A stretch of DNA of 64,000 nucleotides. Origin: Paratinospora sagittata (taxonomy: Eukaryota > Streptophyta > Magnoliopsida > Ranunculales > Menispermaceae). The notes below the pieces were generated by a model. It saw only the letters and a program-made list of their open reading frames with translations. It was not told the origin of the DNA and made no database searches. The stretch spans positions 7,347,413 to 7,411,412 of the forward strand of contig CM069598.1 in the NCBI GenBank assembly GCA_035771175.1, given 5' to 3'. The translations under genes and the position numbers were made by a program. Shown here one piece after another: positions 26,277 through 37,795 of the stretch (position 1 is its first letter; every line of letters starts with the position of its first letter).

Positions 26277-26641
26277 GGGAGTTTAAAATCACTCCCTCAA
26301 TCCTCTATATTCACCCACCTAAATTAAAAAATAAGAAGTACCTTTTATTCCCTTCATTTTAATCCTTTTTTTCATGATTTTAGGTCAAGATCTGGATAGA
26401 AATGAATAAGTAATACAAAATAACACAAAAAATTCAACTTATACCTTATAAAAATAATGAAATAATTAAAACTAGAGCTTTAAGGTTTAAGAATAAGAGG
26501 GTGAGTAGAAAGTGAAAAGGTAAGATAGTTTTTTTTATGTCTATTTTAATAATTTCACATAAAATTATTTTTTATTTTTTATTTTTTATTTTTTAATTTA
26601 GGTGGGTCGACAAAAAAGATTGAGTGGGTAATTTTAGCGGC
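26277..26641. mobile_element. MITE candidate with roughly 50-bp inverted repeats
   Basis: The left arm contains TTAAAATCACTCCCTCAATC and CACCCACCTAAATTAAAAAATA. The right arm has the imperfect reverse complement: TATTTTTTAATTTAGGTGGGT, then GATTGAGTGGGTAATTTTA. The AT-rich middle has no coding capacity. Exact ends and target duplication could not be fixed. Confidence 0.55.
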
Positions 26642-27076
26642 TGCCTAATTTTATCAAAACAATATAAATAGGAATTCATATCCCACCAACCTTGCCAGTT
26701 ATGAACAAAATTCAGACCAATCCCTTTGCCTTCCTAAAACAATCAAGAGAGTGCTTTAGCTTCTCTAGAAAGAAATTCATTTTAACATCTCTCAAAATGA
26801 GAACAACTAATGGCATATATTGATGCTGCTGAAACAAGTTCTTTCTTATATTGCATCTTACCCTGTTACAGTAAGAATCACAAAACGTCCTCCAAATGGA
26901 ATGAAACAGCCAAAGAAATGAGACAAAAAGAATAAGAACTGGCGCTCGAGCTGAGCCTCAACAATGTCTTACTCTATATAGAGCCACTCTCCTACTCAAA
27001 AGACCCAGAAAACCTGTCACACTTTCGTGACAGATCGAATACATATAAATATAAATTTGTTTTTTAATTAGCAAGA

Positions 27077-30000
27077 TCACAGTGGCCTAGTACTTCGTCC
27101 AGAAGCACGGCCGCAGAGAAGAGCATTCGTTGGTATAGGGTATTCATCTCTCCATGAGTTTACAGGAGAGTAAACTCTGAGGTAGAACTGCTGACCCAAG
27201 TATTGCCTTGCCCAGTTTTCAGATCTTATGTTCCACATTCCCACATTGTCCAAAGCCATATAAATTGCAGTCCATGACTTGGGATATACCTGCACCACCA
27301 TCAAACAACACACACACATAATACATGAATAAGAACAGTAGTGATCAACATTTTTTCATAGCTCCAAATGACTGCCATTGTTCTTTCCTACCTGAGCAGT
27401 GCAACGAGCAACAGTGTCCCTCAAGTTGTAGCCTAACCTGCTTGCAGGAGTCCACTGCCCTCCATCCATACTGTTTATCACACAAATCATTCTTAGTTTT
27501 AGATAATAAGAAGAATCAGGAAATTGAAAAGCATAATTTGATAACCAACTTGTGTTGGATATGTGTGCACCAAAAACAATAGTCCCATCATTAAAAATTA
27601 AAGAGTACATCATTTGAGATATGCGGGTTCTTTCCGTCAATAATACTGTTTGAGGATCCAATCAGAGCCAGATTTAGTTGGTACATAATACAATTTTAGG
27701 TAGAGTTAGTGTGGGTTTATTGGAGCCCAATTGCACATGGCGTGTGTGTCGGAGTATAGTGGGCACGTTAGAGCCCAACTACACCTAAGCTTGGAGGTAG
27801 GCCTAGAATTGGTTTAAGTTGGAGATAATATCAGTACTCTAAACACAACCTCAGGACTTCCACAAGAAGCGAGAGTCTTGGGTTCACATCCCACCTCAAC
27901 TAAGCCACTCGCACACCTCAGGAGACTAGTTTCTTGCTCTTAAAGGCTTAGTTACTCTTGAATTAAAAAAAAGTATATGACAAAATTACTGGGGAAGGCA
28001 GTATTACCCGACAACAAAGAAGGAGTAACCATCAATATGCCATGATTGAACAGCGTCTTCGGAGTTCTCAAAAACAATCTCAACATAAGCGCGAAAGTCT
28101 GCAGCCATGACAGAGGTCTGGAGGTAGCCACCGCCGCCAGTGGGATTGTCAGAAATGCTTCCAGGGTTGAAGACGCCAGAGATTTTGTAGTAATCGGCAA
28201 CTTTCAATGGTGTGTCAGCAGGGATGAAGGACACGCTGTTGACAGCATATCTCTGTTTTCCATTGATTATTGGAGCACTGTTAGCAAGTCTGATAGTTCT
28301 AGTAGTGTTAATTAGCCCATAATGGTAGGAGCCTTGTGGATTGGGTCTTGGCCCGCTTGCAGAAAGATTCAACCTGATTCATTAAAGCAAAAATAAAAGA
28401 GTATATAAGAGAACAAACCCTTATGATAGTCTACAGTTTCATAAAAACATATATTAGCAGTAAATCTTGAGTTCATGAGATGTCTCCAAAGACTGTGACT
28501 TACCTAATAGATCTGGCTTGGTCAAGAGACCAATCAATCTGAATGGTAGGACCACCTGGGGGTGGGCCAGAAACCCTTCCGGCTGAATTGCTGTAATGGA
28601 GGATTGATGTGGTTGTGAGAACCGGGTTGGTGAAGCGTGAGGAAACAACAATGTAGTAATCTTGAGCTGGTTGATCAGCTGTGACCAACACAGAGTAGGA
28701 TTGTCCTAGATGGATGTCAAGGGAAGAGTATATGTTCTGGAGTGTGTGAGATCCTTCAACTTCTACTAACTTCATCTTGTGTCCCTGAATTCTGAAGTTG
28801 ATGGATGTCGTAAGCCCCACATTTGATATCCGGAACCGATATGTCTTACCTGCCCAAACAAGTTTTAGAGTGAGAACTCATACATATATAACCAATCTAA
28901 AACAATAATGACTTGTATAGAGGAATATCTTATGTTTTCAGTTATACCTTGCTCAACAGTGAAAGTGTTTCCATTCAATCCACGGCCATTGATGAGAAGA
29001 CCATCAGGAAAAGGAAGATTACTTCCACCATCTAAGATAGCTTTCAGATCCTGTGAATCACAAGAGATGTCAATATATGACGGCAAAAGTAATGTGAGTT
29101 AACTTTAGACAATCTCAAAATCCCCACATTGTTTATGTAGGTATGCATGCATGATGGCACTTGAACCAAATTTTTAATATAGGAAAGAAAGATAAAACTA
29201 ATAAATTGGACTAACGCACAAATATTTGTAAGGAGGTTCCATCAAGACCTTCACGAAGAAAGCTCTGATACCATGTTCAGAACCACTTTGCCTAAAAAAG
29301 TTATAGCTTATGGGTAAAGGTTGAACTAGGTGTATCAAGTGACATTAACAGATTATGAATTGTTGGTGATGGGCGATGCTTACAGTGTGATTTTTCTTGA
29401 ACCAATCACCAGCAACTATTGTGAAATCCCCAGCAGGATCAGGGTAAGGGACAGGTATTCTAGGTCGACTTGCAATTGCCATGCCTCCAAACCCTCCTGC
29501 AGCCTTATGGAATGCAAGTGAGGGGAAGTAATAGTAGCTACCGATCTGATCCTTCACTTGAAGAATGTAAGTGAAGTTCTTCCCAGGGGGGATGGGGCAG
29601 TTGGTGCCATAGACACCATCCTGCCATGAATTCCTCCTCTGTTGTATCCCATTCCTGCATAAGAATCATAGGATTGAATGATAATAATGAGTGTATTCGA
29701 ACATTAAAAAGAAAAGAAAAAAGATTTTACTATTTGAATCGTCTCAAAATATTTAAAACAAAAGCTCTTTTAAGTACAGAAGAACAATGACAAAGCTGAC
29801 TGCAACGATAGAATGTATAAGAAAATATAGTGAAAGACCCAAGATCTCAAAAGCCACAGAGAACATAAGACACAGATATGTCTAATTTATGTGGAACATA
29901 TGTTGTTAAATATGAAAATTCCAACAAGTCATGCGTCGCCGTTCTATAAAGTGAGAACCACGGTTTTATACTAACTAAAATTTTTACTGAAGACCAGAAA

Positions 30001-31383
30001 GTCCAGCGCTGCAGTGTTGCGAGTCAAGACCCATGAATAGATACCTTTTATACCCAAGTTTCCATTCATTTTAAAATGAGATTTTAACACCATTTTCCAA
30101 CACTTGCCACCATCACCTCCTACACCAACAATTATAGCTTATATCGAAATGATTAAGCCATATCTAATGAGAACACAAGGCTCTGATGTGCATTAGATCG
30201 TATATACATACGTACATGTGATCTAATAGATTCAAGAGGTATGACATACATTAAAATCATATATACATACGGACGTACATACATGCATGTGATCTAATAG
30301 ATGCACGCATTACTTAAGTGTATATAACATTAACACATGTATCACATTGATACGGTGGATGATAAATAAGACATAGGAAAGAAAGATACATCACTAACAA
30401 CATGACACGTGCTGGGCCATCTTAATGAAGACTTTCCAACAGTATCTAAAAGTTCGCCCACATGGTGATGGAAACATAAATTCGTTACATTATTAAGACA
30501 GGGATTCCTAATTTCTGAACTTCTTTAATTATAGCCACGTGCCATAGAGGCCTAATTTCAAACATCAACAAAGACACCGACACCTACCACACTACATATT
30601 AATGTGATGATAGCCACTGGTGATTCGGTGTAGAGCACTTTTCCCTCTATGGGCTTTTTCCATAGGCCCGATCCAAGCCCGCTGATACTGTTCCCATTAA
30701 TCAGATGCGAAATGACAGAATTACCCATCTACATCATTACATGTTCGTCCCAACACAAAACCCAGGATTGTAGGAAAGGACGCCTTAGTCATTTGAACAG
30801 TTTTACTGTTTTAGGTATTTATATATTGTCATAGAAAAGAAGAAAAAAATAAAAATAAAAATAAAAATAAAAATAAAAAGGAAAGAAAAGATTTATTATA
30901 GAAGAAAAATATAAAAAGGTAGAGCTTCACAAGGAAGAAAATCTTTTAAAAAAAAATTTGAAGGGAAAATCTAAATTTAATAACAAAACAAAAAAAATAA
31001 AAAAGATTATTTTATTTTATTTTTAATTTTTGCTCTTACCAGGAGAGGAGGAAGGGCTCGTCCAAGCTGTTGAAAACACTGATAATCAAGTTATCGTTTG
31101 TGACACAGTCGATTTTAGGTCCAGGAAATTGGCCATTTATCAAGATCCCCTGCATCGCCCCACATTATCATCACAAAAATCTCTAACCACTCAAAAAAAA
31201 AATAAACACATCAAGAAAAAAAAAAGGAAAAGATTTGAACATTACCTGTTGTTTAACACCGAGAGGATAAATGTCGCCGTAAGTGACATTCCATGTGAAA
31301 AACCTGTAAGGATCTTCTCCTTTAACGCAAGAAACGACAATGAATAAGAAGAAGAGAAAACAGAGCACTCTGTTTTCCTCCAT
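27077..31383 (-). CDS. SKU5-similar (SKS) multicopper-oxidase-like secreted protein
   Basis: Coding exons (minus strand): 31383-31246, 31149-31040, 29654-29384, 29050-28948, 28849-28504, 28373-28008, 27470-27392, 27289-27077; total 1626 nt, 541 residues, the usual SKS length. Residues 1-22 are a signal peptide (MEENRVLCFLFFLFIVVSCV). Three cupredoxin domains follow: ILINGQFPGP in the first, GLLINGRGLNG in the second, and SWHIDGYSFFVVG in the third. The copper-binding histidines of ascorbate oxidase are mostly replaced: LSWNG stands where oxidases have HWHG, YYYFPS where they have YHGH, and NIRSENWARQ where they have HCHIEPH. This is typical of the family, which acts in wall expansion and directional growth. 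There is no GPI-type hydrophobic tail, so the product is probably soluble in the apoplast. An in-frame ATG at 31413 would add ten residues; the downstream start gives a cleaner signal peptide. Confidence 0.94.
30845..30882. repeat. (AAAAT)n microsatellite
   Basis: About six copies of an AAAAT unit in intron 2 of the SKS gene, within a longer A-rich stretch. Confidence 0.8.
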
Positions 31384-32203
31384 TTCTCGATCTCTTCTAA
31401 TCTCGTGTATCATAAATCTTAGCCTTTGTTTTTTTTTTTGTTTTTCTGGTTCAAAGATCGAATAGAGATGAACACGGAAATTAAACAGAATAACAGATCT
31501 ATCGAAGAACGAAGCTTCTATGGCGCCATTGATGAGTAGCAGAGGAGGAGGAAATGAAATGGAGTTTATTATTATTCGTGTTTCTGTTCTCAGTGAGGAT
31601 AGTGATAGCTTCAGAGCTAAGATCTATAAGCTAAGTTGCCTTTTGTAAGGAGTAGAGAGAGAGAGAGAGTTAAGGAGAGGTGAGTGTGAGCTGTCATACT
31701 AATTGGACTTATAAGAGGCTAATTAGCAGATATGTCACACGGCTTTGGCTCCAAAAAAACAGCTTTGAAATTTACTAATGAAACGCGGTTTATTAAGTTT
31801 ACGAAACTACCCCTTATTGTTTTCATTGTATTTTTTTTATTTTTATTTTTTTGAAAATTATTGTTGTTATTGTAGGTAGCATACGAGCATGTGGAATTGT
31901 GTATGGTTATTAATTAGATTTAGATTTATGTAATAATGCAGGAGGTAACTGTGTGCTCATAGTTCAGTTTTTTTCTTTTTTTACTTTTTTTAAAAACTTG
32001 GAGAAATATAAGTTTAGAATTTTTTTTACTAATTTTTTAATGCCAGGAAAGTTCTATTAAAGTTGTCTAAATAATCTAAAAAAAATTTCAAATGCCAAAA
32101 GAATTAAACAATTATGGCCTCCGTCTCTTTTCCTATTATATTAAAGAAATGATATAAATATTATTTGATTAGAAAATGAGGATATACCAAAAATAAATGG
32201 GAG

Positions 32204-32412
32204 GTATGCGTTTGGTTAGTAATTTAAAAACAACAATACACTCCGAAAAGTAAAAATTTGAAAAATAATATTTTATTATTTTTTGAAAACAACATATTTT
32301 TTTTTGTAAATTTTGAAAAACTATTTTTGGGTTTTAACCAACTAAATAGTTTTCTGTATTTTCAAATTTCAGGTACAAAAAATTATATCTGAATCACAAA
32401 CCAAACGCAACC
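32204..32412. mobile_element. MITE-like element with GCGTTTGGTT ends
   Basis: The left end reads TATGCGTTTGGTTAGTAATTT. The right end reads AATCACAAACCAAACGCAACC, whose reverse complement starts GGTTGCGTTTGGTTTGTGATT, so the two ends are imperfect inverted repeats. The interior is AT-rich and non-coding. A partial relative is at 22350-22470. Confidence 0.55.
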
Positions 32413-32577
32413 TTAAATTCTCCGATGGTAGAACAATAAAGTTTGAAATGGTAAAAAAAAATGAGCAAAAAATGAACAAATTGTGAGCTCTTATACTATT
32501 TGCATTATATATATATAAAAATTCCTATCTAATATTACAGTTTTCCCTTAATTCTGCTGTTATAAACTATATATGTA

Positions 32578-32860
32578 GGGTTTGTTTGGTATGCGGAATT
32601 ATATGAGATACGACTTTTTTTAGTCCTAAACTTATGTTTGGCTATCCACTAGGATGGGTTAAAAAAATAATATTATTATAAAAGAATAAAATAGTGATAA
32701 CCAAAATGGAAAGATTATTTTTATCCTATTGTACGGGTTTAACATTATTTATTTATTTTAATTGTTTAATCTTATCTTATCATATCCTATCTTATTCAAT
32801 CTAATTTAATTTAATTTTATAAAAATAATCTTATTCTATTTCACGCACCAAACAAGCATA
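32578..32860. mobile_element. MITE-like element related to the GARP intron cluster
   Basis: The left end reads GGGTTTGTTTGGTATGCGGAA. The right end reads TTTCACGCACCAAACAAGCAT, whose reverse complement (ATGCTTGTTTGGTGCGTGAAA) matches it imperfectly. The interior has AGTCCTAAACTTATGTTTGG and ATCTTATC repeats very like those at 21572-21830. Confidence 0.6.
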
Positions 32861-33498
32861 AAGGGAACCAAGGCATTGCAATGAAGCTATGACCACATAC
32901 GAAAAAACAAACGAGCATGCATACAATTTATTAAGAATCTTTTACAAGAAGTTTGCAAAAAAGGAATACATGCTATATTTATTTATTTTTAGTTCCACCA
33001 TATAATGATACTCAAGTGGTGTCTTCCTCTACTTTGTGACTAAATTAATCTATCAGAATTCGATCGAGTTGGACTACAAAAATATAAAGGTCTATAAATA
33101 AATGATAACTCTATACACAAAAGAGATTTGAACTCACGATCTCGCTTAAGGAGAACGGATGTCAACCCATCCAAACCAGTCAAATGTTGATTAAAAAGAA
33201 TACATGCTATTAAGGCATAAAATTACAAATCATAATTTTATATAATAAATAATGTGAAATACAATAATTAAAAGTTGGAGTGAGAAATATATGCAATTCG
33301 ATAACATACAAAATCGTTGTCTATCATACCAAAGATCCAAAAGATTTAACTTTCCTTTGTATATGCATTATCACATGGACTTTCATAATCATATATCAAA
33401 AAGAAAATCTTTTTCTTTTCATTTTTTTATTAATTTTTCCCTTTTTGGGGAGGAGAAACCGCGTTGCAGTGGAAAGATTTTTGCAATCATAATTTTGA

Positions 33499-33641
33499 AA
33501 GCGTTTGGGAGACCTGCGTTTATGTATCAAACGCTATTTTTTAATATTTTTTGAAAGCAGCCTCTATCCAGCTTTTGTGGCTATTGTGTTTGATAAAACA
33601 CGTTTTAGGATAAAAATACAACATGCTCCCAAACAGGGCCT
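33499..33641. mobile_element. Short MITE-like element with TTTGGGAG ends
   Basis: It begins AAGCGTTTGGGAGACCTGCG and ends ATGCTCCCAAACAGGGCCT, giving imperfect inverted repeats around TTTGGGAG. About 140 bp, non-coding. Confidence 0.5.
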
Positions 33642-34314
33642 AAGACAAAAGAAACACGTACATTTCTTTTCAGATTTAAGTATGATCTACTGGCAAATGA
33701 AGGCAGTAATAACAATATCTATCTTTATATATATATATATATACATACATAGATCCTTACATTATGATAAATCGAGACTTTATTGAAACGAATGACATCA
33801 ATTAAATAAGATGCAATTCTATTAATTATTAAAAAAATATTTGCATGACTAAAGAAAGAAATCAAAAAACAAATCTTGCTTATACAAACTAAAAATCTCC
33901 AAAGTTCAAGCAATCAACCTATTATTGTTCAATTAGCTTTTTTAAAATACTTTTGGAGCAAAAAATACATTTGAAGGCATTTGATAATACTTACTTCTAG
34001 TAAAATTACAGTAAAAAAAATAATTTTATACTTTTAAAAGAAACTAAGAGAGACCAATTTTTTTTTTTTTTTTTTTTTAAAAGTGCTTCTCAAAAAAAAT
34101 ATTTTTAAAAAAGTTTTCCCAAACATGAGTGAAAAAAAAGGCTTTCTTTTTAAAAAATAAAAATACTAATTAAAAAAAAAGGTATGTAGTGAAATGGTAT
34201 TATTGAAAGCAATGGTCATAATAGTCAATTTTATTTTTTGAGGGGAAAATTAAAGTCACTTTATCATAGATCGGAAACATCAATTCTTGCCTATGTAAAT
34301 TTTTTAAACACCAC

Positions 34315-34345
<31 letters not shown>

Positions 34346-34874
34346 GTGACTAATTTCTGGCATTTGGACTTTGGACACTGGCTCAGAATCAGTTAATTAA
34401 ATTGACCCAACTGCCACCAACGTAACCCCACATCCCATAAATGGTTCTCTGCAATTATGTAAGTTTATCTTTGTTACTGTAGATCTAAAATTTATACTGA
34501 ACAACCATAGGCTAGCTCTAATATGAGTAGTGTTATATTAATATTTATAGTGTAAGTTGATAAAAATAAAAATAAAAGTCTTTAATACATTATTAGATTG
34601 TATTATACACTGATATATAATTTAAAATAATCTAATGGTATATTAACGAAAATGATTTTATCAATATGTACATCATATATAGATGTCACTTTAGTATCTT
34701 CTTGTTAATATTATCGTCACTGCATTATTTTCAGGCTTAGGGTATGGTTTTACTCTTTTATAAAATTTAATGGGAGATTATTATTTTTATATATCTACTA
34801 ATTTCAAAAACAAGATCAAGAGGGTTACATGTTTTTTTTTTTTTAAGAATAAAATTATATAAATAAATAAAGAA

Positions 34875-34990
34875 TTGCAAATGTTGACTAGCTTTAATAG
34901 TGAGCATCTGAATTCTTTTACTTGAATTTGAAGAGTTTGATTCTATCGCTTTATAAATAAATGAGAGTTTTTTTCTTCTCCACTAAAAAT
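34875..34990 (-). repeat. Inverted copy of the dispersed repeat family
   Basis: Read on the minus strand it has AGTGGAGAAG, CTCATTTATTTATAAAG, AATCAAACTCTTCAAATTC and AAAGCTAGTCAACATTTGC, matching the order in the copy at 20268-20435. It is non-coding. Confidence 0.5.
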
Positions 34991-36515
34991 AGAAGAAGAT
35001 TCTTATTTGGACCTTTTATGTATTTTGTTATTGTACTATCTCTGATTTCAGTGTCAAAATTTTTTAAATATGTATAAATATTTAAAAATAAAATAAAAAT
35101 AAAGAATGAATTAAAACCACTTGTTACGTGTGAAACCTCCAGTTGCCATTTCTTTTATCTCCATTAGTGGAATCTCTTTTTCTTTTGTCAAAAGATCCTA
35201 AAGAGTCTCGTTATCTTGTTCCATTTCTTTTTCTCCCTCTTGATCTTTTTTTTATTTTCAACGGCAGAGGTCATCTGAATATTCGACTTAATTAACATTT
35301 GTTCCCTGTGAAGTTTGAATATAAAATGAAGGGCTAATATTCTTCAAATTAAGTTCATCACAGAGCTTAATTAATTACAACGTGTTCATGCATTATTTTA
35401 ACATTCAAGTGGTTACTGAATTATTAGCATAATAATAGTATGGAAAATGTTGCGGAAGCACAGATTATAAAAATTAAGAGAAGTAGAAAGCATAATTTGT
35501 AAGGAAGGGCGTTTTGGATCTTTAATCGATGGGGGCTCTGCTGCCTTTGGCTACACCTCGATTTGCAAACTAAAATGGCAAAATGTCTTTTTCATATCGA
35601 CATCCGTGACAGCTTCTCCAAGCTACACCGCCTTACAACTGGCAAATGACGCGTTTGTCTCTCAAATAAAAAATATTTTATTTTGTGAGTATGTGATAGA
35701 GTAATGCACCTGTATGGGATGAATTAAGAGGTGTTTTCTCTTTATTTTCATAAGATTTCTTATTTTTATTTATTTATTGTAACATTTTCTAATACGAATA
35801 GACTTTATGGCAATGGTACGTTTAATATTTCCTTAGTCCTTTGGTACTGTGTCTGGGACTGTTTGGATCCTAACTACTGACTTTCTCAGTGTGAATTACT
35901 TTCACCGACACTCAATTTGGCTACAGTTGGACGCCAATTTTGTCTGGTTGCTCGCAATGGCTGCCTGAAATTATGAGATTGGTAGATTAATTGCCTTTCT
36001 CTGCATGTCCCGTGCATGCCTTGTGGGACTCTCATGTCGATCAACGGTGCTTGGAATGCCCCGGCGCTACTGCCTTTCATTTTCTATCAAAGGAACGCTG
36101 GCGGCTAGTGAGCCAAGAAGTCAGCAGCAAATTGTTCTCCGCGCCTTGCGGGGCTGATTGTAAGTAACTTTGTAATTAGCTGAGAGTTTAAAAAAAATGC
36201 CAAATAGAGACCAATGAAGTACTGTGTCCTGATATTAAGCTTTATTCTATTAGATTAATGTTAAAAGTCATTAATTAAAATTTTAAAAATGTATTATAAA
36301 ACTACCAAATAAGATGACAAATAGTTAAGGCTAGTACTCAAAAATCATGATCTACAAGGATATGAGTTAAAGTGGTTAAAACTTTTAAAGATTAGTCAGT
36401 GCGCATAAGCCGGTCTAAATACTCTAGATTACTTAAAAAAAAGAAAAATGTATTACAACACTTTAATTTAAGCATACATAAAATTGCAATTTTTAATATA
36501 TGCAACATCCCAGGC

Positions 36516-36581
36516 TACATATACAGTAATACAAAAGGGTTACGAAAGTACATATACAGTAATACAAAAGGGTTACGAAAG
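36516..36581. repeat. Exact 33-bp tandem duplication
   Basis: Two identical 33-bp units, 36516-36548 and 36549-36581, each starting TACATATACAGTAATAC and ending GGGTTACGAAAG. Perfect identity suggests a recent event. Confidence 0.92.
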
Positions 36582-37615
36582 AGAAGATGTACATTATCTT
36601 ACTCCTACGTGCTATATTTGAACTCTTACTTTTGAAACACAATTAGGCAATCTCAAGTACCTATGAGGATGATAATATTAATATGCCATGTGTAATATAA
36701 CACCGATATGAGAGAAAATTTTGGCATTGCAAATGCATCAAGGTATTCTTATATTGTAAAATAGAGTTTTTGAGTTTCTATAATTAGTAGTCTTGCACTT
36801 TCATACAAACAATAGTAGGTTTCACAATGAGAAAAATCAAAACATTAAGAAAAGAAAAACGCATAAATAACACACATTTTTTTGATATTGTACTTGAGAG
36901 TTATTGAATTACCTTGAGCCACGCATTGATTATATGATTCGAAGTAATCAACAGGTGATTCGAGATAATCCAACAGTTTTAAGTACAATGTCAAAAAATT
37001 GTGTTCTTAAAGCATTACTCTTAATAAAATATTTGGTGCTCATTGGGCACCGCACTAACAGAGAAGAATTGGTAATTGAAGATGCTAGTTGTAAATTAGC
37101 GTAATAGAGCTTTTAAACCATCTCGCTTTTAATTATTAGAGGAAGCAATTTGATAAGTTCAACAGATTTATGAATGACTTGTAAGTACTTAGGCTTAAGA
37201 TTATCATCAAGCAATTTTACAGTTACCTTTTTTTTTCCAATACGTATAAACCTTTTTTTAAAAAAAATAAATAAAAAAAATTCAATAGAGAACTCAAGCT
37301 TCATATTATTTTGCAATACTAGTATTCATATATATTTGCCTTTCAATTTTTATCATTATAATTCAATTTTAAATGTTGATTTTACCCTCAATCATTTAAA
37401 TGTTTAGAACAATCAGACTAATGTTTACGAGGATAACATCGAACACTTTGACAAAAAATGATCTCATGCTTGGCTTTCAAATTTTTAGCATTATATTTAA
37501 AAATTAAATTTACCACATAATATATTTATAGCTATGAACACCATATTTTGGTATATTCATTCTACTTGTCTTACAGTGGTACTACATGCATGATGTATGT
37601 GATACCGAACTGGGC

Positions 37616-37627
37616 TGGGCCGGCCCA
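37616..37627. promoter_or_regulatory. Palindromic site II element upstream of MSH5
   Basis: TGGGCCGGCCCA is a perfect 12-bp palindrome made of two site II cores (TGGGCC and GGCCCA), 169 bases before the MSH5 ATG. Further GGGC/GCCCA copies flank it at 37611-37632 and near 37665. Site II motifs are known TCP-factor targets in genes of dividing cells. Use by MSH5 is inferred. Confidence 0.6.
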
Positions 37628-37714
37628 GTGGGCAACACGAAACAAATAAAAGGGATAGCAGCAGCCCATTTCAAACTAACGATCATTCCCAGGAAGAGCG
37701 GGAATAGAGTTGGA

Positions 37715-37722
37715 TATAAATA
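37715..37722 (+). promoter_or_regulatory. Putative TATA box of MSH5
   Basis: TATAAATA stands 74 bases before the MSH5 ATG. It is followed by a CT-rich leader (CTCCTCTCCCTCGCTCTCTCG), a common plant 5' UTR composition. Confidence 0.6.
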
Positions 37723-37795
37723 GCTTTCAGGACCTCATTTTGTCACAACTCACACTCCTCTCCCTCGCTCTCTCGCTGTCTCAGTTAATTTGAAA

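Larger units (their letters stand above)
23434..27076. other. Intergenic spacer, GARP promoter side
   Basis: Contains the presumed GARP promoter, an imperfect 42-bp tandem duplication (26026-26109), a long-inverted-repeat MITE candidate (about 26277-26641), and a somewhat GC-richer block near 25070-25460 with overlapping open frames of about 80 codons on both strands that I do not recognise. No gene is called. Confidence 0.5.
31384..37795. other. 6.4-kb divergent spacer between SKS and MSH5
   Basis: Holds the two divergent promoters and a set of MITE-like repeats (about 32204-32412, 32578-32860, 33499-33641), a dispersed repeat (34875-34990), long poly-A/T runs near 34050 and 34320, an exact 33-bp tandem duplication, and a GC-richer block near 35870-36170. 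No protein-coding gene is supported; the open frames here are short and of low complexity. Confidence 0.6.

Noticed and set aside
30180..30305. Imperfect duplication of ATATACATAC...GTGATCTAATAGAT in SKS intron 2
   Set aside because: Seen, but short and diverged, with TA/CA-rich content; treated as local sequence drift and not as a mobile element.
34316..34340. Long poly-A run as the tail of a processed pseudogene
   Set aside because: No coding similarity precedes it and no flanking duplication was found; similar poly-A/T runs are common in this spacer.
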